DNA of 64,000 bases from Pectinatus haikarae (GTDB lineage: Bacteria; Bacillota; Negativicutes; Selenomonadales; Selenomonadaceae), in the NCBI RefSeq assembly GCF_015732185.1, contig NZ_WIQM01000016.1, forward strand, positions 62,001 to 126,000. The letters run 5' to 3'. Positions 1 through 8,644 of the stretch are shown here, one piece after another. The notes under the pieces are model-generated. The model was given only the letters and a program-made list of their open reading frames with translations, did no database searches and was not told where the DNA came from. How positions within the stretch are numbered: the stretch's first letter is position 1; the number at the start of each line of letters is the position of its first letter. The translations under genes were made by a program, and so were the position numbers.

Positions 1-1
1 T

Positions 2-553
2 GAAGCAATGATTGTCGGTGTTATAAAGATGACTGATAAAATTGTACTGCTTTTGGATTTTGAACGCATTATAGCGGAAATAAACGCGGAAATAAATCAT
101 AAACTTTCTACCGTGGAAAAGGCAGACAGTTCGGTAGAAGCTGGCAGAAGAAAGAAGCATGTGGTTATTGCTGAAGATTCAAAAATGCTGCGCGATCTGC
201 TCGTTAACACGCTTCACGAATCTGGTTATGAATTTGTACGTGATTTCAATAATGGTAAATCTACATATGATTATCTCCAAACGTTGAAGGATGCAAATGG
301 TCCTATCACCGATCATGTTAATATGATCATCTCTGATATTGAAATGCCCCAAATGGATGGACATCGTTTATTAAAGCTTATTCGTGAAGATAATGTACTG
401 GGAGATGTTCCTGTTATCCTCTTTTCCTCACTTATAAATGAAGAAATGCGTTTGAAGGGTGAACGCCTTGGTGCCACCGCTCAAATTTCCAAACCAGAAA
501 TAGGCGAATTGATAAGCTTGATGGATGATATAGTTTTTAAAGCTAATAAATAA
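2..553 (+). CDS. cheV: CheV-type chemotaxis adaptor/response regulator, 5' truncated
   Basis: This is the C-terminal part of a CheW-receiver fusion; the reading frame is open to the window edge, so the start lies upstream. The first 25 or so residues match the end of a CheW domain (VGVIKMTDKIVLLLDFERI). A receiver domain follows, with the acidic pair in VIAEDSKM, the phosphorylatable Asp in ISDIEMPQMDG and the conserved Lys in QISKPE. CheV couples chemoreceptors to the CheA kinase and is tuned by phosphorylation of its receiver. A plain chemotaxis response regulator is less likely because of the CheW tail. The gene ends about 25 bp before a hairpin terminator. Confidence 0.85.
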   Translation, partial: EAMIVGVIKMTDKIVLLLDFERIIAEINAEINHKLSTVEKADSSVEAGRRKKHVVIAEDSKMLRDLLVNTLHESGYEFVRDFNNGKSTYDYLQTLKDANGPITDHVNMIISDIEMPQMDGHRLLKLIREDNVLGDVPVILFSSLINEEMRLKGERLGATAQISKPEIGELISLMDDIVFKANK

Positions 554-576
554 ATACATCTATATATTAAATAAAG

Positions 577-615
577 AACAGGCATACTTTCACTTGTAAA
601 GATGCTTGTTTTTCT
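577..615 (+). terminator. Rho-independent terminator after cheV
   Basis: A stem of about 13 bp (AACAGGCAT-A-CTTT with AAAGATGCTTGTT, one bulge and one G-U pair) has a 7-nt loop and runs into a T-rich tail. It lies just downstream of the cheV stop codon. Confidence 0.7.
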
Positions 616-620
616 ATACA

Positions 621-770
621 CTATTTTATCATTAAATCAATATACTGCTGCGCTTGGTAAGCATCAGTCAAATGTAGATTTTTAAATATATATTCAAGAT
701 ATTTATAAGCATCTATTTTATCTACTTTGCAGGTTCCCATTATGCTGTATAATGTATATTGTTTTTGCTC
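621..770 (-). pseudogene. IS66-family transposase 3' remnant
   Basis: Read on the minus strand, this frame encodes 49 residues ending in a stop, with the segment YSIMGTCKVDKIDAYKYLEYIF. That matches the pattern of the small C-terminal domain of IS66 transposases (LYSLI-TCK-N-V-P--YL-Y-). An in-frame stop lies two codons upstream and no further transposase frame was found, so this is a decayed tail rather than a gene. The identification rests on pattern recognition only. Confidence 0.5.
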
Positions 771-1016
771 TTTTTATGCGGCCTTTTGCTTTCGTCTGAT
801 TCATTTTATGTACTGCCAGACCTCGATGGAAATGCAAATTAAGTTGATTTTAAATTGCTTACTGCTTTTTGTTAAGTTAATACGAAAAAAATAGTGTATG
901 GATATAAAAGAAATATTTTTCATTTCGACATAATGAATCGGTATGATTCTTATAGATACAATGTAAAGCTTTTATATTTTATGAATAAGACACTAGAATA
1001 AAGGATTGTTTTAGTT
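771..1016. other. AT-rich spacer, no gene seen
   Basis: With the IS66 remnant, this makes a gap of about 460 bp between cheV and the next gene. The bases beyond the remnant could be more decayed insertion-sequence DNA, but no frame supports that. An AT-rich promoter region probably precedes the gene at 1017. Confidence 0.5.
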
Positions 1017-1628
1017 ATGCTTCATTTTAAAATCAAAAATAAAATATTAATCTTCATTATTGTTATTATAGTAATATGTGGGTGTTTTTACAAAGTTTTT
1101 AATAATTTTGCTGCTTTAAAAGAAGGTAAGTTGGTTGATATACAAAATAAACCAGAGGGTGTTTCTCGAAATTCCTTTAGTCAAGAAGCAATGTGTAATC
1201 CGTATAATTTGACATGGACGGGTATTACACTTATCAACAATACATTTAAAGTGCTCCATAACCCTAAAACATCAATATCAGATATATTTGATGGCAATAT
1301 TATGAAACTTCCCAATGATGAATACTATGCAGGTGCATATACGTTACGTGATAATTTACAGTGTCCATTATTTTGGATATCGAATAATGATGAACTTTCT
1401 TTAGGATTTCAACTAGAAGGATCAGATAAAAACATTCAATCCATTTTTTCTACACTTTTTGAAAATTTAGGCGAGACTACACAAAAAGAAGAAACGGATT
1501 CGCAAAAAAAATATTATTGGCTCAATAAAATTTATAGAGGAAAAAAATATTTTATTGAATGTGATATATCTACCAACAATGATAATAGTTTATTATTAGT
1601 AGTATTTCATCCTCAAATTTATCATTAA
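1017..1628 (+). CDS. Hypothetical membrane-anchored protein, 203 aa
   Basis: I do not recognise this protein. It starts with a short basic stretch and one hydrophobic segment (about residues 8-26, ILIFIIVIIVICGCF), so it is probably tethered to the inner membrane with the rest facing outward; the Cys after the segment is not in a clear lipobox. The remainder is polar, Asn/Lys-rich and has no motif I can name. Base composition is more AT-rich than that of its neighbours, and it sits between insertion-sequence debris and a gene-poor spacer, which suggests recent acquisition. The start has only a weak purine-rich site upstream. Confidence 0.6.
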   Translation: MLHFKIKNKILIFIIVIIVICGCFYKVFNNFAALKEGKLVDIQNKPEGVSRNSFSQEAMCNPYNLTWTGITLINNTFKVLHNPKTSISDIFDGNIMKLPNDEYYAGAYTLRDNLQCPLFWISNNDELSLGFQLEGSDKNIQSIFSTLFENLGETTQKEETDSQKKYYWLNKIYRGKKYFIECDISTNNDNSLLLVVFHPQIYH

Positions 1629-2034
1629 ATATAATAAATAAGGCCTCCTACATGCTCATCGACGTTGATTTAGACATATGTACCCACAAGATGTGAAAAA
1701 TACTGACCTATTTAAAACCGGTCTGTACGGCGACAGCTGGGTCATTGGCACTGTAAATATTGGAAAGTTCTGAAATTAAACAAAGGCAATAACCACCTTC
1801 TGATAGTTAATTTATGGCGGTCCAATTAACCGGAACTATCAACTTTTTTCAAATATCCACCGGAGATTTGAAAGATTATTTGTACAACCAATATGATTAA
1901 AAGCTACCACCGGTAGCTTCGAAAAGTGACAAAGAGGATGTGACAAAATGATTTCTCATTTTGTCACATCCTCTTAAAATTGCATATATTCCTTTCAAGC
2001 ACAAAAAGTTTACAAAATGCGATGCATTTTTATA
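1629..2034. other. Gene-poor spacer with hairpins
   Basis: About 400 bp without a convincing gene. A 31-codon open frame from 1678 is too short to assign. A hairpin with stem GATAGTT/AACTATC at 1802-1840 is followed by a T-run and may terminate plus-strand transcription. A second hairpin at 1902-1918 (AGCTACC-ACC-GGTAGCT) has a T-run on the minus strand. Confidence 0.5.
1932..1975 (-). terminator. Long perfect hairpin downstream of budA
   Basis: A perfect 20-bp inverted repeat (arms 1932-1951 and 1956-1975) surrounds a 4-nt loop. It lies about 60 bp past the budA stop. On the minus strand it is followed by a T-rich stretch and then the second hairpin at 1902-1918, so the two may act as tandem terminators of the acetoin operon. 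Confidence 0.65.
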
Positions 2035-2754
2035 TCAGCCTTCCGTTATTTTGATTTCATTCATGAGATCGTCTCTCGAAAGTTTTGCTTCAAGGAATGA
2101 CTTCACATCCGGCGTATATAGATTCATGTGTGATTTTTGATCTATAGATATACTTACCGAATCAGTCACATAATCAAACACATGCCCGCCCCTTGACAAA
2201 GCATCATCGATAAAATGGAAATGATATCCGGCAACAGCTATCCCCTGTGCGTAGTAGGGTGTCCAAAAACCAACGATTTTTCCTTTTACATTTTCGAATT
2301 CTATCGTTTGCTGAGCAGCCACAGCCTGAGTCATCGGAATGTATTTTTCCTGATAGCTGACCGTCCTCGTGCTTACTTTTTTAAAAGTTCCTTCAATGCA
2401 AATGGCATAAAAAAGATTTTCACTGGGAACCAGATTCCTTAAAATCTTTTCAAAATCAGCTTTTGTTGTCGGCTGATCAACCAGATGCCTCAACTGAGGC
2501 TGAAAATAAGTAACCGTGCAAAAGGGCGTTGTATCCCGATCGGTCATCGGCAGAGCGAGCCCATCACGTAAATGATAAAAATTGCCGTTAAAGCCAATAA
2601 GCTCTCCATCCAAATGATCAAAGGTACCTATCCCAAAATTACCGTGCATTGCCAGATGTTCATAATTCAATACACCATCATAAACACCGTCAAGCAGCGC
2701 AGTCATTGTTGAAACTTGATATATTTCTCCATATAACCGAGATTTAGCATTCAT
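2035..2754 (-). CDS. budA: Alpha-acetolactate decarboxylase
   Basis: This enzyme converts (S)-2-acetolactate to (R)-acetoin and CO2 in the cytoplasm, the second step of the acetoin branch from pyruvate. At 239 residues it has the family's usual length. The family's zinc-binding histidines are visible as GYHFHF (H178, H180) and GGHVFD (H191), and the N-terminal YDGV and GNFGIGTF segments are typical. It lies 62 bp downstream of alsS on the same strand, so the two genes should be co-transcribed; the pair is sufficient to make acetoin from pyruvate. No 2,3-butanediol dehydrogenase gene is nearby. Confidence 0.95.
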   Translation of the reverse strand: MNAKSRLYGEIYQVSTMTALLDGVYDGVLNYEHLAMHGNFGIGTFDHLDGELIGFNGNFYHLRDGLALPMTDRDTTPFCTVTYFQPQLRHLVDQPTTKADFEKILRNLVPSENLFYAICIEGTFKKVSTRTVSYQEKYIPMTQAVAAQQTIEFENVKGKIVGFWTPYYAQGIAVAGYHFHFIDDALSRGGHVFDYVTDSVSISIDQKSHMNLYTPDVKSFLEAKLSRDDLMNEIKITEG

Positions 2755-2816
2755 AGTAACACCTCATTTTTTAATTATATATTAACCGTTCCAACAGATT
2801 TCGTTTCACAGCAAAA

Positions 2817-4517
2817 TCAATTCAGCTGATTAGGCAGCATAGTTTTTCCCAATTCAATATTGTCGCTATAATCTATAGGAACATCCACTACCACAGGCCC
2901 ATCCTGATAAGCCAATGCTTCCTGTATAACGTGCTCCAGATCAGCGGGTTTATTGACACGAAGCCCCTTGGCTCCAAAAGCTTCAGCATACTTTACTATA
3001 TCAACAGTACCAAAATCAACACCGCTGGTTCTGCCGTATTTCATCATCTGCTGAAATGCCACCATATCATAGGAACCATCTCTCCAAACAAAATGTATGA
3101 TAGGAAGCTTCAGCCGCACCGCTGTTTCAAGTTCCATAGCAGAAAAAAGAAAGCCGCCGTCGCCTGAGATAGAGATTGTTTTGGCATGATCATTGACAAG
3201 TGATGCCGCGATGGCCCACGGTAAAGCTACACCAAGAGTCTGCATGCCATTGCTGAACAGAAGTGTTTTTGGTTCATAAGTACGAAAGTGCCTTGCCATC
3301 CAAATATAATGCGAACCCACATCACAGGTAACTGTTGTATTATCAGCTATAGCCCCGCGCAATGCATGGATAAAATGCAAGGGGTGGACAAGACGCTGGC
3401 TGCTGTTTTCCGGCATACGGTCATTGCGGGCCAGCTCATCACGCATTTTATTAAGAAAGCTATGCGCTGCTGTCGAGAAATTTATAGGTTCAAGACGTTT
3501 TTCCAATTCATTGACAGTTGCCTCAATGTTGCCGATAAGCTCAATATTTGGTTGGTAAAAATTATCTATAGCAGATGATCCTTCATCCAGATGAATAATA
3601 ACACGGTCCTGATTTTGATTCCAAAATTTAGGATCATATTCCACCGGATCATAGCCAATAGTCAACAATACATCCGCTTTTTCCAGTACCTGATCACCAG
3701 GCTGATTACGAAATAATCCGACTCGTCCGAGAAAATTCATTTCCAAATCTCTGGAGATAAGACCTGAAGCTTGAAACGTTTCAACTACCGGTATGCTGCA
3801 CTTTCTGAGCAAAGAACGAACCGCACGTACAACAGAAAACCGGTTTGCCCTGATACCCGCAAGGATAACAGGCATTTTAGCATATTTTAAAGCTGCGACC
3901 GCCTTTTCCATAGCACTGCTGGACGCTGTGCCGAGTTCCAATTTGGCGATATGGCCAAAAGGCCTGGCAGAAGCTGTTTCTGCAAGTACGTCCTGCGGAA
4001 AGCTGACCACAGCAGCTCCCTGCTTTGAAGACTCTGCAGCCCGGAAAGCATTCATCATAACTTCCGGCACGGTATTTGCATTTATAACCTCAGCACTGAA
4101 TTTTGTTATAGGCTTGAATACCGAAACATTATCCAATGCCTGATGCGTTTGTTTTAATTTATCATCACGGCTGACATTGCCCACAAGCGCAACAACCGGA
4201 TCATTTTCCACATTTGCAGTAACAAGACCTGTTGCCAGATTAGTCGCACCCGGTCCTGAAGTAACCATGCACACTCCCGGTTTACACGTCAGACGCCCAA
4301 CTGCAGCAGCCATAAAAGCCGCGTTTTGTTCATGGCGGCATACTATAAGTTCAGGTCCGTGATCACGCAATACATCAAATACACGGTCAATTTTCGCTCC
4401 GGGTATGCCGAATATATATTTCACACCCTGTTTTTCCAAACTTTCGACAACCAATTCAGCTCCGGTCAGCTGCTGTGTTTTTTTCAGCACTGCCTTTTTC
4501 ATTTCAAGTTGTTTCAT
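2817..4517 (-). CDS. alsS: Catabolic acetolactate synthase
   Basis: This thiamine-diphosphate enzyme condenses two pyruvates to 2-acetolactate. The 566-residue protein has the TPP-activating Glu in the RHEQNAAF segment (E63) and the GDGGFLFS...FVWRDGSYD cofactor-binding motif near residue 450. Segments such as [18 protein letters not shown] and GYDPVEYDP are those of the FAD-independent catabolic AlsS/BudB type rather than the biosynthetic IlvB type, and no regulatory small subunit gene is adjacent. The ATG is preceded by a GGAGG site at good spacing. It is transcribed away from alsR and followed by budA, so the likely physiological role is overflow and acid-limiting acetoin production. Confidence 0.95.
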   Translation of the reverse strand: MKQLEMKKAVLKKTQQLTGAELVVESLEKQGVKYIFGIPGAKIDRVFDVLRDHGPELIVCRHEQNAAFMAAAVGRLTCKPGVCMVTSGPGATNLATGLVTANVENDPVVALVGNVSRDDKLKQTHQALDNVSVFKPITKFSAEVINANTVPEVMMNAFRAAESSKQGAAVVSFPQDVLAETASARPFGHIAKLELGTASSSAMEKAVAALKYAKMPVILAGIRANRFSVVRAVRSLLRKCSIPVVETFQASGLISRDLEMNFLGRVGLFRNQPGDQVLEKADVLLTIGYDPVEYDPKFWNQNQDRVIIHLDEGSSAIDNFYQPNIELIGNIEATVNELEKRLEPINFSTAAHSFLNKMRDELARNDRMPENSSQRLVHPLHFIHALRGAIADNTTVTCDVGSHYIWMARHFRTYEPKTLLFSNGMQTLGVALPWAIAASLVNDHAKTISISGDGGFLFSAMELETAVRLKLPIIHFVWRDGSYDMVAFQQMMKYGRTSGVDFGTVDIVKYAEAFGAKGLRVNKPADLEHVIQEALAYQDGPVVVDVPIDYSDNIELGKTMLPNQLN

Positions 4518-4584
4518 GGACCTATCCTCCCTTTGAACTATATCATAAATTTCATTAATTGATTTTGCTTTCTTCTATAAATAT

Positions 4585-4613
4585 AATATAACATGATAAA
4601 AATGATTGTTCAA
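4585..4613 (-). promoter_or_regulatory. Predicted alsS-budA promoter
   Basis: On the minus strand a -35 box TTGAAC (4613-4608) and a -10 box TATATT (4590-4585) are separated by exactly 17 bp. They lie in the 145-bp divergent region between alsS and alsR, where an AlsR-type LysR regulator would be expected to bind. I did not find a clear T-N11-A operator. Confidence 0.6.
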
Positions 4614-4662
4614 TTAGTATTTTTCGATTATTATAATAGGTATAAACTATGGGAGTGATATT

Positions 4663-5574
4663 ATGGAAATAAGAAGACTGCAATATTTTATTGCCGTATG
4701 CAAATATCTGCATTTTACAAAAGCCGCGGAAAGCCTGCATGTTGCCCAGCCGACTCTGAGCCAGCAAATTCAATTGCTTGAACAAGAAACAGGCGCTCAG
4801 CTTTTTGACAGACTAGGCAAAAAAGTAATACTAACTCCTGCCGGAAAAATATTATTCCGCCACAGTATGCGTATTTTTGATACGATGGAACAGGCAAGGA
4901 CAGAAATCAGCCAGCTCAACGGACTGGAACGTGGCAGGATAAAGGTCGCCTGCCTGGGCACATATCTGGCTATGGAAACAGTCATTGCATTTCACAAACA
5001 GTATCCCAAAATACATATAGAATTGGAGCAGCTGTCTACCGGTCAGATACGGCATAAGTTACTTCAAAATGAACTCGATTTTGGCGTCGTTTTTCTTCCG
5101 CTGGCAGATAAAGAATTAGAAGCCATACCTTTATATCAAGAAAAAATGGTCGTTATGGCAGCAAAAGACCATCCGTTTGCTGCCGAAAAAAAAATCACCT
5201 TTGACCAGCTGGGAACTGTACCGTTAGTCATGATGTCAGAAAATTTTATCATCAGAAGAATATTTGATCAAGCCTGTCAGGAAAATGAGCTGGCATTTAC
5301 TCCTATTCTTGAGCTGAGCCAAATGGAAGACCTGCGGGAAATGGTGGAACAAAACATTGGTGTCAGTGTGCTTCCGTATTTATATGTACGAGATATGTGC
5401 AGCCGTTACAATATCTGCATCGTAACATTTGCGGATATATCCATAGAGCGCAGAATAGGCATCGTTTATCGCAAGGGGCGTCATATGTCTGCTGCTTCAC
5501 TCGAATTGATTGAAAAATTGCGCATCTTTTTTGCTGAGCTTAAATTGGAACATGCTGTACACAAAAATATTTAA
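4663..5574 (+). CDS. alsR: LysR-type regulator of acetoin genes
   Basis: This 303-residue LysR-family activator has an N-terminal winged helix-turn-helix (MEIRRLQYFIAVCKYLHFTK...VAQPTLSQQIQLLE, residues 1-60) and a C-terminal effector-binding domain from about residue 90. It is divergent from alsS-budA with a 145-bp shared promoter region, the arrangement of Bacillus alsR-alsSD, where AlsR activates the operon in response to acetate and low pH. Family membership is clear from the sequence; the target is inferred from position. The start has a GGGAG site 7-8 bp upstream. Confidence 0.85.
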   Translation: MEIRRLQYFIAVCKYLHFTKAAESLHVAQPTLSQQIQLLEQETGAQLFDRLGKKVILTPAGKILFRHSMRIFDTMEQARTEISQLNGLERGRIKVACLGTYLAMETVIAFHKQYPKIHIELEQLSTGQIRHKLLQNELDFGVVFLPLADKELEAIPLYQEKMVVMAAKDHPFAAEKKITFDQLGTVPLVMMSENFIIRRIFDQACQENELAFTPILELSQMEDLREMVEQNIGVSVLPYLYVRDMCSRYNICIVTFADISIERRIGIVYRKGRHMSAASLELIEKLRIFFAELKLEHAVHKNI

Positions 5575-5585
5575 ATATATTTTTT

Positions 5586-5627
5586 GTAACATTTGTTACG
5601 GTTATTATAAAATCATTCTGTTAAACT
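5586..5627 (+). promoter_or_regulatory. HcpR-type operator and promoter of the three-gene unit
   Basis: The palindrome GTAAC-ATTT-GTTAC (5586-5599) has flanks TTT and GG. An extended -10 box, TG-T-TAAACT (5619-5627), follows. If that box is correct, transcription starts near 5634 and the palindrome is centred at -41.5, the class II activation position of Crp/Fnr proteins. The same arrangement recurs before hcp. Confidence 0.75.
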
Positions 5628-5674
5628 AAGCATATCAGATGATCAATCTTGACATTTACAGGAGGATATATTAT

Positions 5675-6904
5675 ATGAACCCATACTTTTCTCTTTCAGA
5701 TAAAGTGTACGATGTGACTGAACGCTATCCGGAGCTGATTGACTGGCTGGCTGAAAATGGCTTTGAAAACCTGCGCAACGATGTTATGCGTAAAACCATA
5801 GGCAGAACAATTTCATTGGAAACTGCTTTTCGCAGTAAAGAGCTTTCTCCTGAACTGCTTGAAAAACAGATGGTTGAAATCATACAGAAAAAGTGCCAAA
5901 AAGATGATTCTGCTTCTGTTATTCAGCATACTGACAGTGATGTGATAAATGTTGCCGGTGTTCTACCGTGCCCTATTCGTGTGCAGCTTTTAGAAAAACT
6001 GGATAACTGGCTGGAAAATCAAAAGGATGATATAAAATACGAATTGCCTGCGGCGAGCATGGGAATTGAATGGCTGCGGGAAAGTATCGAAAAAAGCAAA
6101 ACCGATGAACTGGCAGATATTTATTTATCAGCAGGATTCAGCTTATTTTTTGATAAACATATTATGGGCAGGCATATGGATGCCGGTATTTTTTCCGATC
6201 TTACCGGAGAAAAAAAGCTCAATGCGCATTTTGATAATAATGAAATTGACCTTAAAGATCCTTTAAAGCGTTATTCTATAATCGGAGCCGTTCCCGCTGT
6301 CTTTATGGTAAATACTGAGTTATTGGGTGAACGCGCTTTTCCAAAAAGCTGGTCTGATCTGCTGAAGCCGGAATTTGCTGATACTATTGCCCTGCCTATG
6401 CAGGATTTAGATTTATTTAATGCCGTACTGTTAAACATTTATAATAACTTTGGTGAAGCAGGCATATCCAGTCTGGGAAAAAATTTATACGCAGGCATGC
6501 ATCCGTCTGAAATGGTAAAATCTGCCAAGCGGAAAAAATCAGAACAGTCGCCTTTGATAACTATCATGCCATACTTTTTTACCTGCATGATTGATGAAAA
6601 AGGACCGATAAAAGCTGTGTGGCCTGAGGAAGGTGCTATAATCAGTCCGATATTTTTATTGACAAAAACTTCTTCCCAGAAAAAGATTCAACCGTTGGTT
6701 GATTTTCTCTTTTCTAAGGAACTGGGAGAATTATTCTGCCTGGACGGTAAATTTCCATCTACCCATCCCCAGGTGAACAATGGGCTCTCACCTGAGCAGA
6801 AATTCATATGGCCGGGTTGGGATTTTATCCATTCACACGATATAGGTAAGATTTTAGCTAAATCACGTCTGATCTTCAGCAAGGCATCGGGAGGAATAAT
6901 ATGA
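5675..6904 (+). CDS. DUF1858/substrate-binding-protein-like fusion, Hcp-associated
   Basis: A 409-residue protein in two parts. Residues 1 to about 70 resemble the DUF1858/ScdA-N helical domain (SDKVYDVTERYPELIDWLAENGF), but without the cysteines common in that family. Residues 85-400 look like a periplasmic-binding-protein fold of the iron/thiamine type (VNTELLGERAFPKSWSDLLKPEF, WPEEGAIISP). There is no signal peptide or lipobox, so it should be cytoplasmic. I chose the ATG at 5675 because AGGAGG lies 7 bp upstream; an in-frame ATG at 5639 has no such site. Its stop overlaps the next start (ATGA). The ligand is unknown. With its neighbours it may handle a metal or cofactor for the hybrid cluster protein; that role is inference. 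Confidence 0.7.
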   Translation: MNPYFSLSDKVYDVTERYPELIDWLAENGFENLRNDVMRKTIGRTISLETAFRSKELSPELLEKQMVEIIQKKCQKDDSASVIQHTDSDVINVAGVLPCPIRVQLLEKLDNWLENQKDDIKYELPAASMGIEWLRESIEKSKTDELADIYLSAGFSLFFDKHIMGRHMDAGIFSDLTGEKKLNAHFDNNEIDLKDPLKRYSIIGAVPAVFMVNTELLGERAFPKSWSDLLKPEFADTIALPMQDLDLFNAVLLNIYNNFGEAGISSLGKNLYAGMHPSEMVKSAKRKKSEQSPLITIMPYFFTCMIDEKGPIKAVWPEEGAIISPIFLLTKTSSQKKIQPLVDFLFSKELGELFCLDGKFPSTHPQVNNGLSPEQKFIWPGWDFIHSHDIGKILAKSRLIFSKASGGII

Positions 6905-7602
6905 ATTTGATAATTTTTTCAGGGCCGCCCTCATCCGGTAAAACTTCTGTTATACTGAAAGTCATAGAATCTTTCCAGAGAAGGAAAATAAATGTTGGTG
7001 CAGTGAAATTTGATTGTCTTTATACCGATGATGACAAACTTTATGAAAAAGCTGGTATTCCAATAAAAAAAGGACTTTCCGGCGCTTTATGCCCAGATCA
7101 TTTTTTTGCCTCCAATATCGAAGATGTAGTCAAATGGGGGAACAAAAAAAAGCTCGATCTCTTGATAACCGAATCAGCCGGATTGTGCAATCGGTGTTCA
7201 CCCTATCTTGTAGGTGTAAAGGGTGTCTGTGTTATTGACAATCTTTCAGGAATAAATACGCCGAAAAAAATTGGTCCTATGCTCAAATCCGCTGATCTGG
7301 TAGCGATAACCAAAGGGGACATAGTTTCGCAGGCAGAACGGGAAGTTTTTGCCTCCAGAGTCAGTGCAGTGAATCCCAAAGCTGTAGTCATGCATATTAA
7401 TGGTCTCAGCGGGCAAGGTGCCTATGAACTCAGCACAATGCTTTATGATGAAAAACAACATCTGCATTCGGTGCAGGGGATGAAATTACGCTTTCCCATG
7501 CCGTCGGCAATGTGTTCATACTGCCTCGGTGAAACAAGAATAGGTCAAAACTATCAAATGGGCAATACAAAAAAAATGATCTGGGAAGACGGTGAAAAAT
7601 GA
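6901..7602 (+). CDS. SIMIBI-class GTPase (HypB/CobW-like), Hcp-associated
   Basis: This 233-residue soluble protein has a P-loop, GPPSSGKT (residues 8-15), and a TKGD guanine-specificity motif (137-140), the pattern of HypB/UreG-type metallochaperone GTPases. Two CxxC pairs (C96-C99 in LCNRCS, C205-C208 in CSYCLG) could bind metal or an iron-sulfur cluster; the second lies in an unusual C-terminal tail. It overlaps the genes on both sides by 4 bp, so the three products are translationally coupled. By analogy with nickel-inserting GTPases it may drive a cluster assembly or repair step. No substrate is shown by the sequence. Confidence 0.75.
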   Translation: MNLIIFSGPPSSGKTSVILKVIESFQRRKINVGAVKFDCLYTDDDKLYEKAGIPIKKGLSGALCPDHFFASNIEDVVKWGNKKKLDLLITESAGLCNRCSPYLVGVKGVCVIDNLSGINTPKKIGPMLKSADLVAITKGDIVSQAEREVFASRVSAVNPKAVVMHINGLSGQGAYELSTMLYDEKQHLHSVQGMKLRFPMPSAMCSYCLGETRIGQNYQMGNTKKMIWEDGEK

Positions 7603-8606
7603 AAAGATTAACTATAGCACAAATCTTGCATCAATATCCCTTCACGGTTGAATTTTTTCAACAGAATCGTTTGGATATAACTGGTTTTGAACAATTATGT
7701 TTTGAAGACTACCTGGAGCAACTAGATGAAAGGGAGCTTGAGGAAAAAGCCATAGATCCGAAAAATCTGCCGGAAGAGCTGAATGAGTATATCAGGCAAA
7801 TGTCCATTTTCCTGGGTTTGGAAAAGAACAATAAAGTTCAGTCCCTGACTATTCTGCCGGGACATGACAAAAAGGCCGTGCCTGAAAATTTTGACGAACT
7901 GGTGATTCTGCCTTCACAGATCGTTGCCATAGTGGGCCCAACCGGTTCAGGCAAAAGCAGACTGCTGGCAGACATTGAATGGGCGGCACAGAGGGATACT
8001 CCTACAGGACGCAGCATTTTGATCAACAACACACTGCCCGACGCAAAGTGGCGCTATTCTCCCAACAATAAATTGGTAGCGCAATTATCACAAAATATGA
8101 ATTTTGTAATAGATTTAAGTGTCAAAGAATTTTTACGGCTGCACGCACAAAGCCGCATGGCAGAAAATGAACAAAAACTTTCTGCAGAGATATTGGCAGA
8201 AGCTAATAAACTGGCAGGAGAATCTTTTTCGGAGGACACTCCCGTTACCAGCCTGAGCGGTGGACAGTCGCGTGCTCTTATGATAGCTGATACAGCCATT
8301 TTGAGTGCCTCGCCTATCGTTTTAATAGACGAAATAGAAAATGCCGGTATAGACAGGCGAAAAGCTCTGGAGCTTTTGATTTCACAAGATAAAATTGTTT
8401 TGATGGCAACTCATGATCCCCTGCTGGCTCTAATGGCTGACAGACGGATCGTCATCCGTAACGGCGGAATTGATGCGGTATTGGAAACAACACAAGATGA
8501 AAAGAAATTACTGGAAAAAATGAATCGTCTTGACTGTATAATGCAAACGGCAAGACGAGAGCTTCGTGCCGGAAAAACACTTCATCCCGAAAAAATCTTC
8601 GTTTAA
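7599..8606 (+). CDS. Soluble ABC ATPase with N-terminal DUF1858-like domain, Hcp-associated
   Basis: A 335-residue protein. Residues 1-75 resemble DUF1858 (TIAQILHQYPFTVEFFQQNRLDITGF). The rest is an ABC ATPase with Walker A GPTGSGKS (113-120), signature LSGGQ (219-223), Walker B VLIDEIE (241-247) and a switch His in THD (271-273). No membrane segments are present and no permease gene is nearby, so it is not an ordinary transporter ATPase. Its N-terminal domain is of the same kind as that of the first gene in the unit, suggesting the two dock to each other or to a shared partner. The start overlaps the GTPase gene (ATGA). Confidence 0.75.
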   Translation: MKRLTIAQILHQYPFTVEFFQQNRLDITGFEQLCFEDYLEQLDERELEEKAIDPKNLPEELNEYIRQMSIFLGLEKNNKVQSLTILPGHDKKAVPENFDELVILPSQIVAIVGPTGSGKSRLLADIEWAAQRDTPTGRSILINNTLPDAKWRYSPNNKLVAQLSQNMNFVIDLSVKEFLRLHAQSRMAENEQKLSAEILAEANKLAGESFSEDTPVTSLSGGQSRALMIADTAILSASPIVLIDEIENAGIDRRKALELLISQDKIVLMATHDPLLALMADRRIVIRNGGIDAVLETTQDEKKLLEKMNRLDCIMQTARRELRAGKTLHPEKIFV

Positions 8607-8644
8607 AAACTACAGCAGTTTTATTGCCAAAGGAGGTGGCTGTT

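Noticed and set aside
1678-1773. A 31-codon frame (MYPQDVKNTDLF...) as a porin fragment
   Set aside because: The resemblance to SLH porin strands is too short and vague to call.
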